The notes: generated by a model not told the origin, from the sequence alone. A stretch of 28,628 bases of DNA from an uncultured Geobacter sp. (GCA_937886325.1 CALABV010000114.1:1-28628); one strand, 5' to 3'. Shown: positions 20,927-28,628, counted from the first letter of the stretch. Numbers and translations: made by a program.

Positions 20927-22324
20927 TTGATTATCCATTCCACGCTGAAAAAAGTGGCCGGCGCCATCCGCGAGCATGGGCTGTTCCGCTGCGGCGATAC
21001 GGTGGTTGTCGCGGTTTCGGGAGGAGCTGATTCGGTTGCGCTCCTTGATCTCCTTGTCTCCCTGAAGGAACTGGACCTCACGCTCGTCGTCGCGCATCTC
21101 AACCACTGCCTGCGCGGGCCGGAATCCGACGGCGACGCCGCGTTTGTCGCGGACCTGGCGCGCCGCTGCGGGCTCCCGGCGGAGATTGGCACGGCGGACG
21201 TCCGTGACATCAGCCGCCAACGAAAGCTCTCGCTGGAAGAGGCGGGCCGCACGGCGCGCTACGAGTGGCTGCGGGACGTGGCCCACGCCCGCGGGGCGGA
21301 CCGGGTGGCCCTGGGGCACCACGCCGACGACCAGGCGGAGACCTTCCTGCTGCGCCTGCTGCGCGGCTCCGGTACGACGGGGCTGTGCGCCATGCGGCCG
21401 CTCACGGCCGGGCTCTACGCCCGCCCCCTCCTCTGCCTGACACGTGCGGAGATCCTTTCCTACCTGGAGGAACGCGGGCTCTCCTTCCGTGTGGACGCCA
21501 GCAACGACGACAGGAGCTTCCTCCGCAACCGTATCCGCCACGAATGCCTCCCCTACCTGGCCTCGTACAACCCGGCCATCGCCGAACGGCTGAATGCAGC
21601 CGCGGAGATCCTGGCCGCCGACGAGGAGGTGCTGGAGTCGGTCATTGACCAGGCATTCGACCGCATCGCCGCGCGCGCGGACGATGCCGTCGCCCTGCGT
21701 CTCCCGCTCCTGAAGGAAGAGCGCGCCGGGGTGCGCATGCGCCTGTACCGACGCTCTGTCCGGGAGCTGAAGGGGGAGGTGGCCGGGATCGCCGTCTCCC
21801 ACCTGAAGCAGGTGGACGAACTGGCGGCCTCGAACAGGTCCAACGGCGCGGTGTGGCTTCCCTGCGGGCTGTGGGCGCTCCGCTGCTACGATTCACTGGC
21901 CTTTTCCCCCCACCGGCCGGATCTCGCCGGAAAGGAGTGGGAGGTCGTCATTCCCCATGCCGGTTCATATGCGCTTCCCGGGGGCAGGACCCTGACGGTT
22001 CGCCCCTCCCCGCCCCCGGATGACCTGCGCGCGTCCTCCCGGCACCGGGCGTATTTCAGTCCGATCGCCACCCCGCTGCCGTGGACGGTGCGCACCTTCC
22101 GGCCCGGAGACCGCTTCCGGCCGTTCGGGATGACCGGGACCAAGAAGGTCAAGGACTTCTTCATCGACGAGAAGGTGCCGCTTTCCGAGAGGCGCCGGAT
22201 CCCACTTCTCTTTTGCGAACAAACCCTCCTCTGGATCTGCGGATACCGCGTTGCCGAGGCGGGCCGCGCCTCATCGGAGGATCGCGACCTGCTGGAGGTT
22301 GATTTTACCGTGCCCACGCCTTAG
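20927..22324 (+). CDS. tilS: tRNA(Ile)-lysidine synthetase
   Basis: 465 residues. The N-type ATP pyrophosphatase P-loop SGGADS is at 31-36, followed by VVAHLNHCLRG, ALGHHADDQAETFLLRLLRGSG and the Arg-rich NDDRSFLRNRIRHECLPYL. The C-terminal TilS domain has TFRPGDRFRPFGMTGTKKVKDFF and the late LLWICGYRVAE. Known: TilS attaches lysine to C34 of tRNA-Ile(CAU), changing its codon reading from AUG to AUA and its charging from Met to Ile; it is essential. Start TTG 20927, with GAGAGG 6 nt upstream; an in-frame ATG at 20897 is possible but poorly spaced. First gene of a conserved run continuing with ftsH. Confidence 0.93.
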   Translation: MIIHSTLKKVAGAIREHGLFRCGDTVVVAVSGGADSVALLDLLVSLKELDLTLVVAHLNHCLRGPESDGDAAFVADLARRCGLPAEIGTADVRDISRQRKLSLEEAGRTARYEWLRDVAHARGADRVALGHHADDQAETFLLRLLRGSGTTGLCAMRPLTAGLYARPLLCLTRAEILSYLEERGLSFRVDASNDDRSFLRNRIRHECLPYLASYNPAIAERLNAAAEILAADEEVLESVIDQAFDRIAARADDAVALRLPLLKEERAGVRMRLYRRSVRELKGEVAGIAVSHLKQVDELAASNRSNGAVWLPCGLWALRCYDSLAFSPHRPDLAGKEWEVVIPHAGSYALPGGRTLTVRPSPPPDDLRASSRHRAYFSPIATPLPWTVRTFRPGDRFRPFGMTGTKKVKDFFIDEKVPLSERRRIPLLFCEQTLLWICGYRVAEAGRASSEDRDLLEVDFTVPTP

Positions 22325-22405
22325 ATTGTCTATTCAGGCTGAAATCACGCCACTTTCCGGATCGGAAACGAGAAGGTATACGTTGCATCCAAAGGTAACT
22401 CTTTT

Positions 22406-22494
22406 CCCTCACCCCCGCCCCTCTCCCGCAAGGGGCGAGGGGAGAAAACCCTCTCCCCGAGGTGGGAGAGTGTGGCCGAATGCCGGGTGAGGGG
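22406..22494. repeat. Intergenic palindromic repeat (CCCTCACCC type)
   Basis: Outer arms CCCTCACCCCCG (22406-22417) and the roughly inverse CCGGGTGAGGG near the right end. Inside are two hairpin-like runs, CCCTCTCCCGC.AAGGGGCGAGGGG and CCCTCTCCCCGAGGTGGGAGAG. I recognise this as a type of GC-rich repeat scattered between genes in many Proteobacteria. It may act as a transcription or mRNA-stability element. Confidence 0.7.
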
Positions 22495-22542
22495 TAAGAC
22501 AGCGCCGACTGGGCGGAAAAGGGCCGTTTCCGATGGAAACTC

Positions 22543-22571
22543 TTGTAAAACAACAGCCTGTATGGTATTTC
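22543..22571 (+). promoter_or_regulatory. Weak candidate promoter of ftsH
   Basis: TTGTAA (22543-22548), 17-bp spacer, TATTTC (22566-22571), 76 bp before the start codon. Matches at both boxes are partial. Confidence 0.3.
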
Positions 22572-22646
22572 ATCAATGATGTCGCACAATTTCTTCACCG
22601 GACGTATATCCGGAATACACGAACCGCGGTCTCTCGGGGGTAGCAT

Positions 22647-24482
22647 TTGAATCAGTTCTACAAAAATCTCGCACTCTGGCTTGTCATAAGCCTGATGATG
22701 ATCCTGGTCTTCAACCTCTTCAACAAGCCTCGTTCCGCACAGGAAAAGACGAACTACACGGAATTCATGAACGCGCTCGACGCGGGCAGGGTCGCGTCCG
22801 TCACTCTGCAGGGGAGCGAAGTGTCCGGCAAGTACGTGGACGGCAAGGAGTTCCGCACCTACAAGCCCGAGGACCCGCTCCTTACCCAGAAGCTCCTGGA
22901 AAAGAAGGTGCCCATAACCGCGAAGGCGGAGGAGGAAAAGGTCTCCTGGCTCTCCATGTTCCTGTCCTGGCTCCCCTTGATCCTCCTTGTCGGGGTATGG
23001 ATCTTCTTCATGCGACAGATGCAGGTGGGGGGAGGCAAGGCCATGTCCTTCGGCAAGAGCAGGGCCAAGCTCCTCACCGAAGCCCAGGGAAGGGTCACCT
23101 TCGAGGACGTGGCAGGCGTTGACGAGGCAAAGGAAGAGCTCGCCGAGATCATCTCCTTCCTGAAAGATCCCAAGAAATTCACCAAGCTCGGGGGGCGCCT
23201 CCCGAAGGGTGTGCTTCTCGTAGGACCGCCGGGCACCGGCAAGACGCTGCTGGCGCGTGCCATTGCCGGGGAGGCGGGTGTCCCGTTCTTCTCCATCTCC
23301 GGCTCGGACTTCGTCGAGATGTTCGTCGGCGTGGGCGCGAGCCGCGTGCGCGACCTGTTCGTGCAGGGCAAGAAGAACGCGCCCTGCATCGTGTTCATCG
23401 ACGAGATCGACGCCGTGGGCCGCCACCGCGGCGCCGGCCTGGGCGGCGGCCACGACGAGCGGGAACAGACACTTAACCAGCTCCTGGTGGAGATGGACGG
23501 TTTCGAGTCCAACGAAGGGGTGATCCTGATCTCGGCCACCAACAGGCCCGACGTGCTCGACCCGGCCCTGCTCCGTCCGGGGCGCTTCGACCGCCAGGTG
23601 GTGGTGCCCCGCCCCGACGTGAAAGGCCGCGAGGCGATCCTGAAGGTGCACTCCCGCCAGACGCCGCTGGCGCCCAGCGTCGACCTGTCGGTCATCGCCC
23701 GCGGCACCCCGGGCTTCTCCGGCGCGGACCTGGCCAACGTGGTCAACGAGGCGGCACTGCTGGCGGCCCGCAAGGACAAGAACTTCGTGGAGATGCAGGA
23801 CCTGGACGACGCCAAGGACAAGGTGCTGATGGGCGTGGAACGCCGCAGCATGGTCATCTCCGAGGACGAGAAGCGCAACACGGCCTACCACGAGGCGGGG
23901 CATACGCTGGTGGCCAAGTTCATCCCCAACACCGACCCGGTGCACAAGGTCTCCATCATCCCCCGCGGCAGGGCGCTCGGCATCACCATGCAGCTCCCCA
24001 TCGAGGACAAGCATTCCTATAACCGGGAGTCCCTGCTCGACCGGATCGCGGTGCTGATGGGCGGCCGGGCAGCCGAAGACATCGTGTTCCAGACCATGAC
24101 CACGGGCGCGGGCAACGATATCGATCACGCCACCGAGATCGCCCGCAAGATGATCTGCGAGTGGGGGATGAGCGAACGCCTCGGACCGGTGAGCTACGGC
24201 AGGAAGGACGAACAGATCTTCCTGGGGCGGGAGATGGCGGTCACGAAGAATTTCAGCGAGGCGACCGCGGTCGAGATCGACGAGGAGATTCGCCGCATCG
24301 TGGAAGACAACTACAAGCGCGCCCGCACCCTGCTCACAGATAACATCGAGCTGCTGCACAAGCTTTCCCAGGCCCTTATCGACAAGGAGAGCCTGAACGG
24401 AACCGAGGTGGACGAGATCATCGGCAGGCCCGCCGCGGCGCCCGAAACGTCCGCATTCTCATGGGAATCGCCCGCGGAATGA
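22647..24482 (+). CDS. ftsH: ATP-dependent zinc metalloprotease FtsH
   Basis: 611 residues. Two membrane helices: about 8-24 and 102-121. An AAA+ domain carries Walker A GPPGTGKT (193-200), Walker B IVFIDEID (248-255) and the second-region motif DPALLRPGRFDRQV. The zinc protease site HEAGH is at 415-419. Known: a hexameric membrane protease that degrades unneeded or misfolded membrane and soluble proteins, including LpxC in enterobacteria. Start TTG 22647 with GGGGG upstream; the first residues (MNQFYKNLALWLV) match known FtsH N-termini. The C-terminal tail is short. Its stop is 19 bp before folP, so the two are cotranscribed. Confidence 0.97.
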   Translation: MNQFYKNLALWLVISLMMILVFNLFNKPRSAQEKTNYTEFMNALDAGRVASVTLQGSEVSGKYVDGKEFRTYKPEDPLLTQKLLEKKVPITAKAEEEKVSWLSMFLSWLPLILLVGVWIFFMRQMQVGGGKAMSFGKSRAKLLTEAQGRVTFEDVAGVDEAKEELAEIISFLKDPKKFTKLGGRLPKGVLLVGPPGTGKTLLARAIAGEAGVPFFSISGSDFVEMFVGVGASRVRDLFVQGKKNAPCIVFIDEIDAVGRHRGAGLGGGHDEREQTLNQLLVEMDGFESNEGVILISATNRPDVLDPALLRPGRFDRQVVVPRPDVKGREAILKVHSRQTPLAPSVDLSVIARGTPGFSGADLANVVNEAALLAARKDKNFVEMQDLDDAKDKVLMGVERRSMVISEDEKRNTAYHEAGHTLVAKFIPNTDPVHKVSIIPRGRALGITMQLPIEDKHSYNRESLLDRIAVLMGGRAAEDIVFQTMTTGAGNDIDHATEIARKMICEWGMSERLGPVSYGRKDEQIFLGREMAVTKNFSEATAVEIDEEIRRIVEDNYKRARTLLTDNIELLHKLSQALIDKESLNGTEVDEIIGRPAAAPETSAFSWESPAE

Positions 24483-24501
24483 GAGCCTTCTTTACAGCGG
24501 A

Positions 24502-25401
24502 ATGACCAGTGACCCGTCGTTTCATAGGCCCGCCGGCACGCCGGACTCGAAGTCGGGCCCCGGCATCTGGAGGGTCGGAGAAAGGGTACTCGACCTGGGC
24601 GCGCGCCCCCATATCATGGGGATACTCAACGTGACCCCAGATTCCTTTTCCGACGGCGCGGCCTTCCTGGACACGGACAGGGCGGTGGCGCGGGCCCTGG
24701 CCATGGAGGCTGAGGGCGCCGACATCATCGACATCGGCGGGGAAAGCACGCGGCCCAATGCGCCGGCCGTCGACGAGAAGGAAGAGCTGAGGAGGGTGCT
24801 GCCGGTGGTTGAAAGGCTCGCCGGCCGCCTCCGCGTTCCCGTCTCCATCGACACCTACAAGGCAACGGTAGCCGCCGAGGCGCTCCGCGCCGGCGCCGAG
24901 ATCGTCAACGACATCAGCGGCTGCGGCTTCGATCCCCGCATGGCCGACGTGGCGGCGTCCGCCGGGGCCGGGCTCGTCCTCATGCACACCCGCGGCAGGC
25001 CCACGGAGATGCAGAACGATACGACCTACCGTTCTCTCATCCCAGAGGTCATCGACTACCTGGCGGACCGGATCTCCCATGCAGTATCGCGAGGGGTCGA
25101 GCGGGACAGGATCGCCGTCGATCCCGGCATCGGCTTTGCCAAGGATCTGCAAGGAAACCTGGAAATTCTGCGCCGCCTGAACGAGTTCGCCGTGCTCGGC
25201 AGGCCCGTCCTGGTGGGCGCATCCCGCAAGGGATTCATCGGCGCGGTCCTGGGACGCGAGGCGGGAGACAGGATGTTCGGAACAGCCGCGACTGTCGCCC
25301 TGGCGGTGGCGGGCGGCGCCTCGATTCTGAGGGTGCATGATGTGAGGGAGATGAGGGACGTGGCGCTCATGGCGCATGCCGTGCTCCACCCACCCGCATG
25401 A
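24502..25401 (+). CDS. folP: Dihydropteroate synthase
   Basis: 299 residues, a TIM-barrel. Signature blocks are all present: GILNVTPDSFSDGAAF, DIIDIGGESTRPNAPAV, VSIDTYKATVA, IVNDISG, VDPGIGFAKDL, LVGASRKGFIG and RVHDVREM. Known: it joins 6-hydroxymethyl-7,8-dihydropterin pyrophosphate with p-aminobenzoate to 7,8-dihydropteroate in folate synthesis and is the target of sulfonamides. An N-terminal extension of about 30 residues precedes the first conserved strand. The ATG at 24502 has no clear Shine-Dalgarno, but it follows ftsH closely and may be coupled. Next gene cdaA starts 60 bp on. Confidence 0.95.
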   Translation: MTSDPSFHRPAGTPDSKSGPGIWRVGERVLDLGARPHIMGILNVTPDSFSDGAAFLDTDRAVARALAMEAEGADIIDIGGESTRPNAPAVDEKEELRRVLPVVERLAGRLRVPVSIDTYKATVAAEALRAGAEIVNDISGCGFDPRMADVAASAGAGLVLMHTRGRPTEMQNDTTYRSLIPEVIDYLADRISHAVSRGVERDRIAVDPGIGFAKDLQGNLEILRRLNEFAVLGRPVLVGASRKGFIGAVLGREAGDRMFGTAATVALAVAGGASILRVHDVREMRDVALMAHAVLHPPA

Positions 25402-25461
25402 TGCGCCCGGACCCTTTTCCTTTCCCGGCCGGCATTTTTTCAGCAACCCGAGGACCTTGCG

Positions 25462-26241
25462 GTGGAAGCGATGATACCTTTCCCGACGGATATTACGTGG
25501 CTCGACCTTCTCGATATTCTCCTCGTCGCGTTTATCCTGTACCAGATCATCCTTCTCATCAGGGGAACCATCGCAATCCGCCTCCTCCTCGGCCTCGCCG
25601 GGCTGCTCCTGCTCTATGCGGCCTCGCAGTTCCTCGGTCTCTCGACGCTCTACTGGATACTCAACAACTTCTTCGGCGCCATTCTCCTGGTCCTGGTGGT
25701 AGTCTTCCAGCACGACATCCGCCGGGCGCTCTCCTCCATGGGCAGGAGCGGTTTCCTGAAAATGCGCGGCGAAGACGGTTCGGAACTGGTCGAGGAGTTG
25801 GTCACGACGGCCGATGCGCTCTCGAAAAAGAGCATCGGCGCCCTTATCGTGATTGAGCGGGAAGTGGAGGTGGAGAACTGCCTGGAGGTCGGCACCGAGA
25901 TAGACGCCAAGGTAACCAGCGAGATTCTCACATCCATCTTTCTTCCCTATTCGCCCATTCACGACGGCGCGGTCATCATCCAGAAGGGAAAGCTCACCAA
26001 GGCCGGATGCTTTCTCCCCCTGTCCCGCAACCATGAGCTGAGCAAGACCCTGGGCACCCGCCACCGGGCGGCCATCGGCCTGACAGAGGTCACCGACGCC
26101 GTGGTGCTCGTGGTTTCCGAGGAGACGGGCGCCGTATCCCTTGCCGTCAGCGGCAGGATAACCCGCGGCCTGGACCAGAATACGCTGCGAAAGATGCTGA
26201 GGAAGTATACCCTTCCCAAACAGAGCAGGTGGTTCCGATGA
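25462..26241 (+). CDS. cdaA: Diadenylate cyclase CdaA
   Basis: 259 residues. Three N-terminal membrane helices (about 15-34, 38-55, 65-84) are followed by a DAC (DisA_N) domain with both catalytic motifs: DGA at 168-170 (IHDGAVII) and RHR at 200-202 (GTRHRAAIG). Known: it makes cyclic di-AMP from two ATP at the membrane; c-di-AMP controls osmolyte and potassium transport and cell-wall homeostasis. Chosen start GTG 25462 (AGGA 7 nt upstream); ATG 25471 is equally possible. Its stop overlaps the cdaR start (ATGA), so the two are translationally coupled. Confidence 0.95.
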   Translation: MEAMIPFPTDITWLDLLDILLVAFILYQIILLIRGTIAIRLLLGLAGLLLLYAASQFLGLSTLYWILNNFFGAILLVLVVVFQHDIRRALSSMGRSGFLKMRGEDGSELVEELVTTADALSKKSIGALIVIEREVEVENCLEVGTEIDAKVTSEILTSIFLPYSPIHDGAVIIQKGKLTKAGCFLPLSRNHELSKTLGTRHRAAIGLTEVTDAVVLVVSEETGAVSLAVSGRITRGLDQNTLRKMLRKYTLPKQSRWFR

Positions 26242-26636
26242 CGGCATGGCAATCGCTCACCGGCAATCTTCCCATCAAGCTGCTGGCGCTGGCCCTTGCC
26301 GTCGCCCTGTGGTTGATGGCGTCCGAGGCGAAGCAGGTGGAAACGGATTTTTCGCTCCCCGTCGTGGTCCGCAACAGGCCGCCGGGGCTTGCCGTTCTCA
26401 GCCGCATCCCCCCGGACGTAATAGTCACCGTTGCCGGGAGGAAGGCAAGCCTCAGGCAGATTCGACCGGAGCGGACTCCGGTGAACCTGGACCTGAAGGG
26501 CCTCGGCGAAGGGACCGTGGCCTTCGGCTCCATGGACAAGCGCCTGAGCCTGCCGCCGGGGGTCTCCGTGCTGAGGGTGTATCCCTCGAACATCGAAGTG
26601 AAGCTGGTCCGGGCGTCCCGCGGCGGGGGACGGTAA
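26238..26636 (+). CDS. cdaR: YbbR/CdaR-type regulator, single-repeat form
   Basis: 132 residues: one N-terminal membrane helix (about 11-29, LPIKLLALALAVALWLMA) and a single YbbR-type beta domain (FSLPVVVRNRPPGLAVLSR through the IEVKL end). Known: in Firmicutes CdaR has three or four YbbR repeats outside the membrane and regulates CdaA; short versions occur in Gram-negatives. ATG 26238 overlaps the cdaA stop and has AGGTGG upstream. Role inferred from the motif and from its place between cdaA and glmM. Confidence 0.87.
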   Translation: MTAWQSLTGNLPIKLLALALAVALWLMASEAKQVETDFSLPVVVRNRPPGLAVLSRIPPDVIVTVAGRKASLRQIRPERTPVNLDLKGLGEGTVAFGSMDKRLSLPPGVSVLRVYPSNIEVKLVRASRGGGR

Positions 26637-26637
26637 C

Positions 26638-26777
26638 CCTTTCAGGTTTTTGAAAACCGTGAAAACCTTATCCAAACAGAGATAAATGTGATACAGGGGA
26701 TGAAAACCGCTAATGGTTTTCGCCTCTATCCCCTTAATCCCCTTCATCCCTGTTGCCATTGCCTTTCAGGTCTTTGA
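26638..26777. repeat. Direct-repeat-bounded palindromic block between cdaR and glmM
   Basis: CCTTTCAGGTTTTTGA (26638-26653) recurs as CCTTTCAGGTCTTTGA (26762-26777), 15 of 16 bases, starting 124 bp later. Between them is an inverted pair ACAGGGGATGAA (26693-26704) / TTCATCCCTGT (26743-26753) and a hairpin GAAAACC-GCTAAT-GGTTTTC (26702-26721). It looks like an inserted or duplicated noncoding block in the operon. Confidence 0.6.
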
Positions 26778-26844
26778 TTCCAACAAGAACAGTGATGAAC
26801 CCTGCGCTGGTTCTTCACCACTCCACATACGAGGTCTTTGCTCA

Positions 26845-28206
26845 ATGAAAAAACTGTTCGGAACCGACGGTGTCCGGGGCGTGGCCAATGTCTACCCCAT
26901 GACCACCGAGATGGCCATGCAGATCGGCCGTGCCGCGGCCCATATCTTCAAGAAGGACGGCGAAACCCGCCGGCACCGCATCGTAATCGGCAAGGACACG
27001 CGCCTCTCCGGCTACATGATCGAAAACGCCCTGGCCGCTGGAATCTGCTCCATGGGCGTCGACGTGCTGCTCGTGGGACCACTGCCGACCCCCGGTATCG
27101 CCAACATCACCTCCTCCATGCGCGCCGACGCCGGTGTCGTGATCTCGGCGTCCCACAACCCTTTCCAGGACAATGGCATCAAGTTTTTTTCCCGCGACGG
27201 CATCAAGCTGCCCGATGCCATGGAGCTCACCATCGAGGAGCTCATCTTTTCGAAAAAAGTCGATTCGCTCCGCCCCATCGCCACCGAGGTGGGCAAGGCA
27301 TTCCGCATCGACGACGCGGCCGGCCGCTACGTGGTCTTTCTCAAGAGCACCTTTCCCAAGGAACTGGACCTGTCGGGTATGAAGATAGCCCTCGACTGCG
27401 CCAACGGCGCGGCCTACAGGGTAGCTCCCGCGGTCTTCGAGGAACTGGGCGCGGAGGTGATTCCCATCGCGGTCAAGCCGAACGGCATGAACATCAACGC
27501 CGGGTGCGGCTCCCTCCATCCCGAGGTGGTCGGCGAGGCGGTCAGGAAGCACGGCGCCGACCTGGGGATTGCCCTGGATGGAGACGCGGACCGGGTCATC
27601 TTCGTCGATGAGCTGGGAAACGAGGTGGACGGGGACCATATCATGGCTATCTGCGCCACGGAACTGCTGAAGAAGCGCAAGCTGCGCAAGAACACCCTCG
27701 TGGCAACGGTGATGAGCAACATGGGCCTGGATATCGCCGTGAGAAACGCGGGCGGGAGGATTGTGAAAACCGCCGTGGGAGACCGGTACGTGGTGGAAGA
27801 GATGATGAAGTGCGGCTACAATTTCGGCGGAGAACAGTCGGGCCACCTCATCTTCCTCGATTACAATACCACCGGTGACGGAATCCAGTCCGCCCTCCAG
27901 GTACTGGCAATAATGAGGCGCCGGGAAAAGACCCTTTCAGAGCTGGCAAAGGTCATGACCTCGCTCCCCCAGGTCCTCGTCAATGTCAGAGTCAGAAAAA
28001 AGAAAGACATCATGGAGGTACCCGCAATCGCCGCGCTGATTAACGGCATTGAAGCAAAACTGAACGGCGAGGGTCGGATCCTGATCCGCTACTCGGGAAC
28101 GGAGCCTCTGCTCCGGATCATGCTGGAAGGGCCGGATCACGGAGAAATCACCGGCTGGGCCGAGGAGATCGCGGACCTGGTCCGAATAAAGATCGGAGGT
28201 GAATGA
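26845..28206 (+). CDS. glmM: Phosphoglucosamine mutase
   Basis: 453 residues, alpha-D-phosphohexomutase family. It begins MKKLFGTDGVRGVAN. The catalytic phosphoserine loop is SASHNPFQDNGIKFF (active Ser103), the metal loop is ALDGDADRVIF, the sugar loop is GGEQSGHLIF, and the C-terminal phosphate loop is IRYSGTEPLLRIM. Known: it converts glucosamine-6-phosphate to glucosamine-1-phosphate, feeding UDP-GlcNAc for peptidoglycan and lipid A. In Firmicutes GlmM binds and inhibits CdaA, and the same gene trio is present here. The frame is open back to 26713 but ATG 26845 gives the family's exact N-terminus, with GAGG 10 nt upstream. pdxJ follows at once. Confidence 0.97.
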   Translation: MKKLFGTDGVRGVANVYPMTTEMAMQIGRAAAHIFKKDGETRRHRIVIGKDTRLSGYMIENALAAGICSMGVDVLLVGPLPTPGIANITSSMRADAGVVISASHNPFQDNGIKFFSRDGIKLPDAMELTIEELIFSKKVDSLRPIATEVGKAFRIDDAAGRYVVFLKSTFPKELDLSGMKIALDCANGAAYRVAPAVFEELGAEVIPIAVKPNGMNINAGCGSLHPEVVGEAVRKHGADLGIALDGDADRVIFVDELGNEVDGDHIMAICATELLKKRKLRKNTLVATVMSNMGLDIAVRNAGGRIVKTAVGDRYVVEEMMKCGYNFGGEQSGHLIFLDYNTTGDGIQSALQVLAIMRRREKTLSELAKVMTSLPQVLVNVRVRKKKDIMEVPAIAALINGIEAKLNGEGRILIRYSGTEPLLRIMLEGPDHGEITGWAEEIADLVRIKIGGE

Positions 28207-28207
28207 C

Positions 28208-28628
28208 GTGGCAAAACTGGGGGTGAATATCGATCATGTGGCGACCATTCGACAGGCCCGAGGCGGAACGGAGCCCGACCCGGTCGCGGCCGCGGCAATC
28301 GCGGAACTGGCGGGAGCCGACGGCATCACCATCCATCTGCGGGAAGACCGGCGCCACATCCAGGATCGGGACCTCAAGCTACTGCGGGAGACAGTGCAGA
28401 CCAAGGTCAACCTGGAGATGGCGGCCACCGAAGAAATGATCGGCATTGCCCTGGCTGTCAAACCGGGCCAATGCACATTGGTGCCGGAAAAACGCCAGGA
28501 ACTGACGACAGAGGGAGGGCTCGACGTGCGGCTGCACGCCCAGGCCCTGGAGAAAGCCGTTGCCAGGCTGCAGGACGGGGGAATACCGGTGAGCCTGTTC
28601 ATCGATCCCGACCCCGATCAGATCAAGG
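28208..28628 (+). CDS. pdxJ: Pyridoxine 5'-phosphate synthase, N-terminal part (C-terminus off window)
   Basis: 140 residues visible, about 60 % of the usual 240. PdxJ blocks: KLGVNIDHVATIRQARGG, DGITIHLREDRRHIQDRD, NLEMAATEEM, PEKRQELTTEGGLDV and VSLFIDPD. Known: it condenses 1-deoxyxylulose-5-phosphate with 3-amino-2-oxopropyl phosphate to pyridoxine 5'-phosphate, the last step of the deoxyxylulose route. Start GTG 28208 with GGAGGTG 7 nt upstream, one base after the glmM stop, so tightly coupled. An ATG at 28203 is out of frame. Confidence 0.96.
   Translation, partial: MAKLGVNIDHVATIRQARGGTEPDPVAAAAIAELAGADGITIHLREDRRHIQDRDLKLLRETVQTKVNLEMAATEEMIGIALAVKPGQCTLVPEKRQELTTEGGLDVRLHAQALEKAVARLQDGGIPVSLFIDPDPDQIK

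Larger units (their letters stand above)
22325..22646. other. tilS-ftsH intergenic region
   Basis: 322 bp containing the palindromic repeat 22406-22494, the weak promoter candidate 22543-22571, and a small CCGGA/TCCGG hairpin (about 22600-22615) before the ftsH start. Confidence 0.6.

Noticed and set aside
22305..24359. A 684-codon open frame on the minus strand opposite ftsH
   Set aside because: It is the antisense of ftsH and the 3' end of tilS; its His/Asp/Gly-rich, repeat-poor composition is a by-product of GC-rich third positions in ftsH. No motif, and ftsH is certain.
24418..26247. A 609-codon open frame on the minus strand opposite folP and cdaA
   Set aside because: Antisense shadow of two clear genes, with no recognisable domain and no ribosome-binding site.
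1..28628. CRISPR array, rRNA genes, prophage or toxin-antitoxin genes
   Set aside because: No regularly spaced repeats, no rRNA-like sequence, no phage structural genes and no recognisable toxin-antitoxin pair were seen on either strand.

Overview
The window is chromosomal DNA of moderately high GC (roughly 57 % by eye), densely and typically bacterial. It fits an anaerobic member of the former Deltaproteobacteria, most likely Desulfuromonadales/Geobacterales. The strongest argument is the gene order tilS-ftsH-folP-cdaA-cdaR-glmM-pdxJ at the right end, which I know from Geobacter-type genomes. A small 2[4Fe-4S] ferredoxin, a DUF362/ferredoxin fusion, a DUF3343 protein and an LpxH-type lipid A hydrolase (so a Gram-negative envelope) agree with this. 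It is a mostly housekeeping segment with several small accessory or uncharacterised genes, not a phage or genomic island.

Layout. 1-2.6 kb: the N-terminal part of a CopA-type copper ATPase (minus strand, runs off the left edge), a UPF0158-like gene, and lpxH. 2.6-5.7 kb: a short transpeptidase-type penicillin-binding protein, slyX and an FAD-dependent dehydrogenase (all minus). 5.7-8.1 kb: an acidic 103-residue protein, gluQ and a TatD-family nuclease gene. 8.2-12.4 kb (plus): a possible frameshifted small gene, a HAD phosphatase, aspartase, a NifU-type Fe-S protein and a cardiolipin synthase. 12.4-14.1 kb: a self-contained mini transcription unit with a 20-codon ORF, a DUF362/ferredoxin protein and a divergent ferredoxin. 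14.1-16 kb: a zinc-ribbon/DUF3426 membrane protein and hypoxanthine phosphoribosyltransferase. 16.3-20.5 kb: a DUF1573 protein, tRNA-Arg(CCG), an orphan pseudopilin, a double zinc-ribbon membrane protein, an HPP membrane protein and DUF3343. 20.7-28.6 kb: tRNA(CAU), tilS, ftsH, folP, cdaA, cdaR, glmM and the start of pdxJ.

How the genes work together. The right-hand cluster joins tRNA modification, membrane proteolysis, folate synthesis, cyclic di-AMP synthesis and its YbbR regulator, peptidoglycan precursor synthesis (GlmM) and vitamin B6 synthesis. Elsewhere the themes are envelope biogenesis (LpxH, PBP, cardiolipin synthase, CopA) and iron-sulfur proteins (Nfu, two ferredoxin-type proteins).

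The most interesting unexplained structures are four. (1) A ~180-bp element with perfect 12-bp terminal inverted repeats occurs twice, both times just upstream of a gene and in the same orientation to it. (2) An isolated minus-strand mini-gene at 12.37-12.59 kb has a consensus promoter, a strong ribosome-binding site, a 20-codon ORF and a terminator. (3) A small gene appears broken or frameshifted between a consensus promoter and the HAD gene. (4) A noncoding stretch rich in palindromes lies upstream of the orphan pseudopilin.
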